64,000 nucleotides of DNA from DATDPM01 sp041498815 (GTDB lineage: Bacteria > Pseudomonadota > Alphaproteobacteria > DATDPM01). The stretch covers positions 1-64,000 of the forward strand of contig JBGQJC010000004.1 in NCBI GenBank assembly GCA_041498815.1, given 5' to 3'. Shown here one piece after another: positions 57,926 to 64,000 of the stretch (the first letter of the stretch is position 1; every line of letters begins with the position of its first letter). The position numbers and the translations under genes are program-made. The notes beneath the pieces were generated by a model. That model made no database searches. It was not told the origin of the DNA and saw only the letters and a program-made list of their open reading frames with translations.

Positions 57926-60900
57926 ATGGTCCTGAAATCGGTCAGGCTCATCGTCGAATTCGCGATCGGCGCCGCCATCGGCATCGCGCTCCTCACCGGC
58001 CTCGTGGCCTGGCGCGTCGCGGGCCAGCCGGTCTCGCTTTCCTTCCTCACGCCCTATCTCGAACAGGCGCTGAGCGCCGAAGACGGAAAGTTTACCACCC
58101 ATCTCGACGACACGCTCCTCACCTGGGCGGGCTGGGAGCACGGGCTGGACATCCGGCTCCGCGGGGTGCGCGCGGTGGGCAGCCAGGGCGAGGTGCTTGC
58201 CGCGGTGCCGGAGATGTCGGTCTCGCTCAGCCTGCGCGGTCTTTTGCACGGCGTGGTGGCGCCCACCGGCCTCGAGATTTTCCGTCCCAAGATGCGCGTC
58301 GTGCGCGGGGCCGACGGCCAGCTCCAGCTCGGCTTCGAGGAAGCGGGGCCGGAAGCGGGCAACATCATGGCCCGGCTCGTCACCGATCTTTTGTCCCCGC
58401 CCAATCTGGGGCGCGCGATGGGCTATCTCACGACCATCGAGATCACGGATGCCGACCTGACGCTGGTGGATGAAAAAGTGGGAACCACTTGGCACGCGCC
58501 CGTTGCCGACCTGATGATCGGGCGCGACAAGAGGGGCATTACGGGGATCGCCACCCTCAAGCTCGATCTCGAGGGCGACCACGCCGAGATCGATGCCGAC
58601 GTCGGCTACGACCGCGACGCGCGCCTCATCAACCTCGGGGCCACATTCAGCAACATTTCGCTTGCGCGCATCGCCGCGAAACAGAATCTGATCGGCGGAC
58701 TCGAAAGCTTTGCCGTGCCCTTGAACGGGACGCTCACCGCGACCCTCGATCTCGACGGCAAGGTCGAGGTGCTGGGGTTCGACATAACCGGGGGCCCCGG
58801 CAAGCTGTCGTTGCCGAAGCTTTATCCCGAGGCCCTGCCGGTGACCAAATTCGCGCTGCGCGGGCGGCTCGAGGAAAACCTGACGCGCTACGTGATCGAC
58901 CGCCTTCACGCCGATCTGGGCGGGCCGAGCGTGGATTTCACGGGCCGGATGTTCCGCACCGCCGCCGAACTCACCGCCCAGGGCGAAGTGACCGTCAACG
59001 ACATGCCGAGCGATTCCTTGATGCGCTACTGGCCGGCCTCGCTCGCGGAACATGCCCGCACCTGGATCGCCGCCCACATTTCGCACGGCAGCGTGCCCGA
59101 AACCCGCGCGGTCATCGCCGCCCAGGCGCCCAAGGGCGATCTCAACAAGCTCCGCCTGGTTTCGATTGCCGGGGACTTCAAGGCCAAGGGGCTGAGGGTC
59201 GCCTATCTTCCGCCCATGGAGCCGGTCGAAAACGTAAGCGGCCAGGCCACCTTCACCGCCCGGGAGCTCGACATCACGGTCACGGGCGGCGAGGTGCACG
59301 GCGTTCGGGTCACGGGCGGCAAGGTCACGATCACCGGCCTCGATGTCGAGGATCAGGACGCCGACATCGACATGGCGCTGCAAGGCCCGCTTTCCGGCAT
59401 CGTCACGGTGCTGGATTCCGAGCCGATCGGGGCCGCAAGCTTTCTCGGGATCGCGCCCCAGGACATCGGCGGCGACGCCGGTGTGCGCGCGCATTTCAAG
59501 TTGCCGCTGGAGCAGAACCTCAGTCTTGCCCGCGTCGAGCTCGGCGCCGCCGCCAACGTAACAGGCGCCAGCATCAAACATGCGGCCTTGCACCAGGATC
59601 TCGACCGCGGCCAGCTCTCGATCAAAGTGGACAAGGAAGGAATCAAGGCCGACGGCACGGCTTATTTGGGCGGCGTTCCGGCATCGATCACCGTGGCGGA
59701 GAATTTTTCGGACGCGGCGCCGGTCAAGAGCCGCTTCACGGCATCGGCCAAGCCCGACGATTCCGACCTCGCGCGGTTCGGCTATCCGGTTGCGCCCTAT
59801 ATCACGGGGCCGGTTCCGCTCAGCCTCGCCTATGTCGTCGGGCACGACGGGAAGGGCGACCTGTCGCTGACGGCCGATCTCGGTCCCGCCGCCATGGCCG
59901 TTAGCGAGATCAACTGGTCGAAACCCGCCAAGACGCCGGGAACCGGACGCTTCACCCTGGCGCTGGGGAACGACCGTCCGGTGAATTTACGCGAATTCGC
60001 GCTCGCCGCGGGCACCTTGACCGCGAACGGCAGCGGGACCTTTGGCACGGAGGGCGCGGGCCTCGAGCGCGTCGATTTCACGCGACTCGCATTCGGGCGC
60101 ACCGATGTCGCGGGACACATCAAGTTCCGCGAGGGCGGCGGTTTCGACCTCGATCTGCGCGGGCCCCAGATCGACGCCGCGGACTATTTCTCGCTCAAGG
60201 CCAACAAGAAGGCGAAGGAGGAAAAGCCCTACGCGATTTCGGCCAACACCGACGTCCTATGGCTCGGTCCCGACAACAGGGTGGTCAACGCCAGCCTGCG
60301 GCTCGATCAGGCCGACGACCGCTGGCGGTCGCTCGATTTCCAGGGCGGGATGGAAACCACCAAGGACGCCAAGGAGATTCCGAGTTTCCGCATGACGATT
60401 TCGCCCGACGGCGATACCCGCAAGGTGACGGTCGCAACCGGCGACGCCGGAACTTTTCTGCGCAACTTCGGAATCTTCGACAACATGCTGGGCGGCACGC
60501 TGACGCTCTCGGGCGCCATCGACGACAAGTTGCCGGCCCGTCCGTTCAAGGGCCGGCTCCACGTCAAGGATTACCGCGTCGTCCGCGTGCCGGCGTTGGC
60601 CAAGATCCTGACCGTCGCTTCGCTCACCGGCATCCTCAACGTGATGTCGGGCGAGGGCATCGGATTTTCCGATCTCAAGGCGGATCTGGCACTCGCCGGC
60701 GATACGCTGACGGTCACGGCGGGCCGCGCCTATGGCCGCGACCTCGGCCTCACCATGAAGGGCACGATCAATATCACCAACTATGCCGCCGATTGTAACG
60801 GCACGATCGTCCCGGCTTATGCGCTGAATTCGGTGCTCGGCAATATTCCGATCGTGGGCGACATCTTGACCGGCGGCAAGGGAAGCGGCGTGTTCGCCGC

Positions 60901-61108
60901 GACCTACCGGCTGACCGGCTCGATCCAGGATCCCACGGTCGAGCTCAATCCGCTGGCGGCGCTCACGCCCGGCGTGCTGCGCAACATCTTCGGGATATTC
61001 GACAGCTCGAGCGCGCCGGCGAACGGCGATAAGACCGCGGCGCCGGACGATAATTCGCCCGACGCCGACGTGCCCAACGTCCAAGAACCGAATTGGAAAA
61101 ACCAGTAA
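57926..61108 (+). CDS. AsmA-like/YhdP-type large envelope protein (DUF3971)
   Basis: 1060 aa. One N-terminal membrane helix (about 10-32) and then about 1000 residues of repetitive beta-rich sequence. The N-terminal part fits DUF3971, and the C-terminal 300 residues carry the AsmA-2 region with LPARPFKGRLHVKDYRVV and GIGFSDLKADLAL. Proteins of this type form long hydrophobic grooves that carry phospholipid between inner and outer membranes. The ATG at 57926 gives the expected positively charged lead and membrane helix. The short acidic tail is Asp/Pro-rich. Confidence 0.88.
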   Translation: MVLKSVRLIVEFAIGAAIGIALLTGLVAWRVAGQPVSLSFLTPYLEQALSAEDGKFTTHLDDTLLTWAGWEHGLDIRLRGVRAVGSQGEVLAAVPEMSVSLSLRGLLHGVVAPTGLEIFRPKMRVVRGADGQLQLGFEEAGPEAGNIMARLVTDLLSPPNLGRAMGYLTTIEITDADLTLVDEKVGTTWHAPVADLMIGRDKRGITGIATLKLDLEGDHAEIDADVGYDRDARLINLGATFSNISLARIAAKQNLIGGLESFAVPLNGTLTATLDLDGKVEVLGFDITGGPGKLSLPKLYPEALPVTKFALRGRLEENLTRYVIDRLHADLGGPSVDFTGRMFRTAAELTAQGEVTVNDMPSDSLMRYWPASLAEHARTWIAAHISHGSVPETRAVIAAQAPKGDLNKLRLVSIAGDFKAKGLRVAYLPPMEPVENVSGQATFTARELDITVTGGEVHGVRVTGGKVTITGLDVEDQDADIDMALQGPLSGIVTVLDSEPIGAASFLGIAPQDIGGDAGVRAHFKLPLEQNLSLARVELGAAANVTGASIKHAALHQDLDRGQLSIKVDKEGIKADGTAYLGGVPASITVAENFSDAAPVKSRFTASAKPDDSDLARFGYPVAPYITGPVPLSLAYVVGHDGKGDLSLTADLGPAAMAVSEINWSKPAKTPGTGRFTLALGNDRPVNLREFALAAGTLTANGSGTFGTEGAGLERVDFTRLAFGRTDVAGHIKFREGGGFDLDLRGPQIDAADYFSLKANKKAKEEKPYAISANTDVLWLGPDNRVVNASLRLDQADDRWRSLDFQGGMETTKDAKEIPSFRMTISPDGDTRKVTVATGDAGTFLRNFGIFDNMLGGTLTLSGAIDDKLPARPFKGRLHVKDYRVVRVPALAKILTVASLTGILNVMSGEGIGFSDLKADLALAGDTLTVTAGRAYGRDLGLTMKGTINITNYAADCNGTIVPAYALNSVLGNIPIVGDILTGGKGSGVFAATYRLTGSIQDPTVELNPLAALTPGVLRNIFGIFDSSSAPANGDKTAAPDDNSPDADVPNVQEPNWKNQ

Positions 61109-61133
61109 CGGCGCTTGAGACCGCGCGCGATTC

Positions 61134-62387
61134 TTAGGTCACGCGCACGAGGGCGTGCCGCTTCTTGCCCGCCGAAAGCTTGATCTGGCCGTCGTGCAGG
61201 TCGGAGATGCCGACCGTCGCGCCCTCGTCGGTTACGACCACGTCGTTGATGCGGGCACCGCCGCCGCGGATGAGCCTTCGTGCTTCAGCATTGCTGAAAG
61301 CGAGTCCAGCTTCGCGGAAAAGCTGAAACACAGGAAAACCTTTTTCGAGCGCTGCGCGGGTAACCGTGATGGTGGGAAGGGATTCTCCAACACCACCCTG
61401 CTCAAAAGTTTGTTGTGCTGTTTCGGCGGCCTCCATTGCCGCCTTTTTTCCGTGAGCCAGCGCGGTTGCTTCATCGGCCAGCTTCTTTTTAGCACCGTTA
61501 AGTTCTGCCCCTTGAAGCGATTCTAGACGCTCGATTTCATCAGTCTCTAAATGCGTGAATAGCCGCAAGAACCGCCCGACATCTGAATCCGCGGTGTTGC
61601 GCCAGAATTGCCAATAGTCATAGGCCGGGACTTTATCGGCATCGAGCCAGACCGCGCCCTTGGCGGTCTTTCCCATCTTTTCGCCAGAGGCGACGGTGAT
61701 CAGCGGCGCGGTCAAGCCATAGACGGTGCGCTCGATCACCCGGCGCACCAGCTCGACGCCGCTGACGATATTGCCCCACTGGTCGGAGCCGCCCATCTGC
61801 AAGACGCAATCTTGCCGCCGCGCGAGCTCCAAGAAGTCATAGGCCTGGAGCACCATGTAATTGAACTCGAGGAAAGAGAGCGGCTGCTCGCGGTCGAGCC
61901 GGAGCTTCACCGAATCAAAACCGAGCATGCGGTTGACCGAGAAATGCCGGCCGATGTCGCGCAGGAACGGAATGTATTCGAGGCCGTCGAGCCAATCGGC
62001 GTTATCGACGAATACGGCGTCGGTCGGTCCCGTTCCAAAATCCAGGTATCGCTTGAGAATCTTTTTGATTCCCGCGAGATTGCGGGCGATCTCATCTTCG
62101 GACAAAAGCTTCCGGCCCTCGTCCTTGCCCGAGGGATCGCCGACCTTGGTGGTGCCGCCGCCCAAAAGCACGATCGGCTTGTGCCCGGTCTGCTGCAAGA
62201 GGCGCAGCAGCATGATCGGAACCAGGCTTCCGACGTGCAAGGAATCGGCGGTCGCGTCGAACCCGATATAGGCGGTGAGCGGCTTGCCCTTGGCCGCAAG
62301 CTTGTCCAACCCGTCAAGATCGGTGCATTGGTGCAGGAACCCGCGCCTGACGACGCGGCGAAGGAATTCGGATTTAGGCTCTGCCAT
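61134..62387 (-). CDS. tyrS: Tyrosyl-tRNA synthetase
   Basis: 417 aa, class I. The HIGH-like motif is in HVGSL (near residue 50), the KMSKS-like loop is GEKMGKTAKGAVWLD (near 235) and an S4 RNA-binding domain ends the protein (AEARRLIRGGGARIND). It charges tRNA-Tyr. The stretch encoding about residues 275-370 (61280-61570) is clearly less GC-rich than the rest of the gene, although the protein stays in frame and plausible, which suggests a recombinant segment. Confidence 0.96.
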   Translation of the reverse strand: MAEPKSEFLRRVVRRGFLHQCTDLDGLDKLAAKGKPLTAYIGFDATADSLHVGSLVPIMLLRLLQQTGHKPIVLLGGGTTKVGDPSGKDEGRKLLSEDEIARNLAGIKKILKRYLDFGTGPTDAVFVDNADWLDGLEYIPFLRDIGRHFSVNRMLGFDSVKLRLDREQPLSFLEFNYMVLQAYDFLELARRQDCVLQMGGSDQWGNIVSGVELVRRVIERTVYGLTAPLITVASGEKMGKTAKGAVWLDADKVPAYDYWQFWRNTADSDVGRFLRLFTHLETDEIERLESLQGAELNGAKKKLADEATALAHGKKAAMEAAETAQQTFEQGGVGESLPTITVTRAALEKGFPVFQLFREAGLAFSNAEARRLIRGGGARINDVVVTDEGATVGISDLHDGQIKLSAGKKRHALVRVT

Positions 62388-62475
62388 GGACGGTTACGAG
62401 ACTTGCCGGAAGGCCCGGTGATTTAGCACACTGGCGCCCCCGCCGACAACGAGGGCGCTCTCGGATTTCGGAGTC

Positions 62476-63567
62476 ATGGCCAAGTTCACCGCCATAGGAT
62501 TGATGAGCGGCACCTCGCAGGACGGCGTGGATGCCGCCCTGGTCGTGACCGACGGCGCGCAATTCGTGTCGTGCGGTCCCGGGCTCACGATTCCGTACTC
62601 GAACCCGGTGCGCGCGAGGCTGCGCGCCCTGCTCGGCCGAAGCCCGGCCGAGGCCGGAGCCGAGATCGCCGAGGCCGCCGCCCTCATCACCCAGATCCAC
62701 GCCAAGGCGGTGAACCGGCTACTGGAAGAAAGCGGAAAATCCGCCAAATCCGTGGACGTGATCGGCTTCCACGGCCATACCATCTTGCATCGTCCGCGCG
62801 CCGGCTTGACGGTGCAGATCGGCGACGCCGCTTTGCTCGCCGCACTCACCGGGATCGACGTCATCAACGACTTCCGCAGCCGGGATGTCGAGGAAGGCGG
62901 CGAAGGCGCGCCCTTTGTGCCCCTGTTCCATGCCGCGCTTGCGGCCGGACTCGAACGCCCGCTTGCCGTTTTGAACCTGGGGGGCGTAGCCAACATCACC
63001 TGGATCGGGCGCGACGGCACACCCATTGCCTTCGATACCGGTCCGGGCAACGCGCTCCTCGATGACTGGGTGCGAAGGCTGACCGGCCGCGATTACGATT
63101 CGGAAGGGAGCCTCGCCGCCTCGGGGACCGTCGACGCGGGTGTGCTGGAACGGCTCTTGAGCGATCCCTATTTCGGCCGGGCGCCGCCGAAATCGCTCGA
63201 CCGCGGCGACTTCGGCATTGAGGCGCTTGAGGGGCTCGCCGCCGCCGACGGGGCCGCGACCCTTGCGGCTTTCACGGCGCGATCGGTGTCTCGCGCCTTC
63301 GCCCATCTGCCCGAACCGCCGCGCCGTCTGCTGGTTGCGGGCGGCGGGCGTCACAATCGCGCGGTGATGGCGGAGCTTGCGCGAACGCTGCCCTGTCCGG
63401 TTGCCGCCGTCGAAGAGGTCGGATGGAACGGCGATACGCTCGAAGCCCAGGCCTTCGGCTATCTCGCCGTGCGCTCGCTTTTGGGTCTGCCGCTCAGCCT
63501 GCCTTCGACCACGGGGGTCAAAAGGCCGGTGACGGGGGGCCGGCTTCACCGCGCGCGTGCGCGCTGA
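62476..63567 (+). CDS. anmK: Anhydro-N-acetylmuramic acid kinase
   Basis: 363 aa. GLMSGTSQDGVDAALV (8-23) is the N-terminal signature, DTGPGNALLDDW lies in the nucleotide fold and LLVAGGGRHNRAVM later. It cleaves and phosphorylates anhydroMurNAc released in peptidoglycan recycling. It is divergent from tyrS, with an 88-bp gap, a pairing seen in many alphaproteobacteria. Confidence 0.95.
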   Translation: MAKFTAIGLMSGTSQDGVDAALVVTDGAQFVSCGPGLTIPYSNPVRARLRALLGRSPAEAGAEIAEAAALITQIHAKAVNRLLEESGKSAKSVDVIGFHGHTILHRPRAGLTVQIGDAALLAALTGIDVINDFRSRDVEEGGEGAPFVPLFHAALAAGLERPLAVLNLGGVANITWIGRDGTPIAFDTGPGNALLDDWVRRLTGRDYDSEGSLAASGTVDAGVLERLLSDPYFGRAPPKSLDRGDFGIEALEGLAAADGAATLAAFTARSVSRAFAHLPEPPRRLLVAGGGRHNRAVMAELARTLPCPVAAVEEVGWNGDTLEAQAFGYLAVRSLLGLPLSLPSTTGVKRPVTGGRLHRARAR

Positions 63568-63592
63568 ACCCCGTTCTTGATCTAATCTTGAT

Positions 63593-64000
63593 TTAAGCGG
63601 TGGCGCTTTTCTTTTCGCGGCCCTTGGCGGTTGGCGCGGGGTGGCCCTGTTCGGCCGCAAGGGCGGCCACGAGATAGTTCTCGACCAGCGGCGTCAACTC
63701 GTCGAATCCCCCTTGGAACAGGTGATTGGCAGACTCGATGACCCGCAGGTCGACCGTGATATTGCGCTGGGAATTGAGCTTGTCGGAAAGCTTCTTCACC
63801 GATTCGAAGGTGACCAGCTCGTCCGCTCCGCCGTGGACGATCAAGCCCGAGGCGGGGCAGGGGGCGAGGAAGGTGAAATCGTAGAGATTCGCCGGCGGCG
63901 ACACCGAGATGAACCGCCCGATCTCGGGCCGGCGCATCAAAAGCTGCATCCCGATCCAGGCCCCGAAGGAATAGCCGACGATCCAGCAGTCCGCCGCGTT
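63593..64000 (-). CDS. Alpha/beta hydrolase, C-terminal part (truncated at the window edge)
   Basis: The gene enters from the right edge; about 135 residues are visible. The nucleophile elbow is GYSFG with the flanking WIVGYSFGAWIGMQLL. A late aspartate in VHGGADELV and a histidine in ESANHLFQG complete a catalytic triad pattern. It resembles the YsgA/YghX-like small hydrolases acting on esters or dienelactones. The Lys/Ala tail is low-complexity. Confidence 0.85.
   Translation of the reverse strand, partial: NAADCWIVGYSFGAWIGMQLLMRRPEIGRFISVSPPANLYDFTFLAPCPASGLIVHGGADELVTFESVKKLSDKLNSQRNITVDLRVIESANHLFQGGFDELTPLVENYLVAALAAEQGHPAPTAKGREKKSATA

Noticed and set aside
1..64000. CRISPR arrays, rRNA genes and insertion sequences
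   Set aside because: I saw no regularly spaced repeat-spacer pattern, no rRNA signatures and no transposase motifs anywhere in the window.

Overview
The window looks like chromosomal DNA from a high-GC alphaproteobacterium, probably Rhodospirillales-like. The pointers are an NDUFA12 complex I subunit, the aroQ-accB-accC-aat block beside a DUF2155 protein, an RNase E whose S1 domain is split by a long acidic insert, a B12-dependent ribonucleotide reductase (nrdJ), and a phasin with a PhaR-type operator. Most of the window is dense housekeeping sequence. Two stretches are clearly accessory.

Region 1 (1-6350, accessory). A leftward three-gene operon (2733 to 115) encodes a MotA/ExbB-like channel protein with a long coiled-coil tail, a MotB/OmpA-like partner and a small Cys/His-rich protein. 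This is the ZorA-ZorB stator architecture of Zorya anti-phage systems, but no ZorC, ZorD helicase or ZorE nuclease gene is present. An AlbA_2 (Schlafen-type) protein, a DUF2231 membrane protein and an orphan XRE antitoxin follow. An 84-bp piece of the antitoxin gene is duplicated at 4712-4795, and 33-bp direct repeats bracket the intact copy.

Region 2 (6352-26887, core). In order: a histidine kinase; formate-tetrahydrofolate ligase; HdeD-like and MarC membrane proteins; a GT4 glycosyltransferase; a DUF1097 protein; a VWA/J-domain protein pair; galU-ugd-phosphohexomutase for sugar-nucleotide supply; a D,D-carboxypeptidase with a SPOR domain; the phasin; clpS-clpA; a cytochrome c; and a run of leftward small genes including RidA.

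Region 3 (27009-29106, accessory). An 87-bp perfect direct repeat, which contains the last codons and the terminator of nrdJ, brackets about 1.9 kb of lower-GC DNA. This segment holds a noncanonical tRNA-Thr(UGU)-like gene among several hairpins, a 269-aa winged-helix-like protein with a good promoter, and a 70-aa protein. It looks like a small element integrated at the 3' end of nrdJ. It has no visible integrase.

Region 4 (29091-64000, core). nrdJ; NDUFA12-mlaD-77 aa-DUF2155; aat, accC, accB and aroQ; a type III ornithine/lysine decarboxylase followed by mtnB-mtnD-mtnC; a DsbA-like thiol protein; a lipoprotein and a BepA-like M48 protease; an aminotransferase; RNase E; an amidase and PBP1A; prfB with a programmed +1 frameshift; an AT-richer orphan gene; bcp-glnE; a large AsmA-like protein; tyrS with a compositionally distinct 3' part; anmK; and a truncated alpha/beta hydrolase at the right edge.
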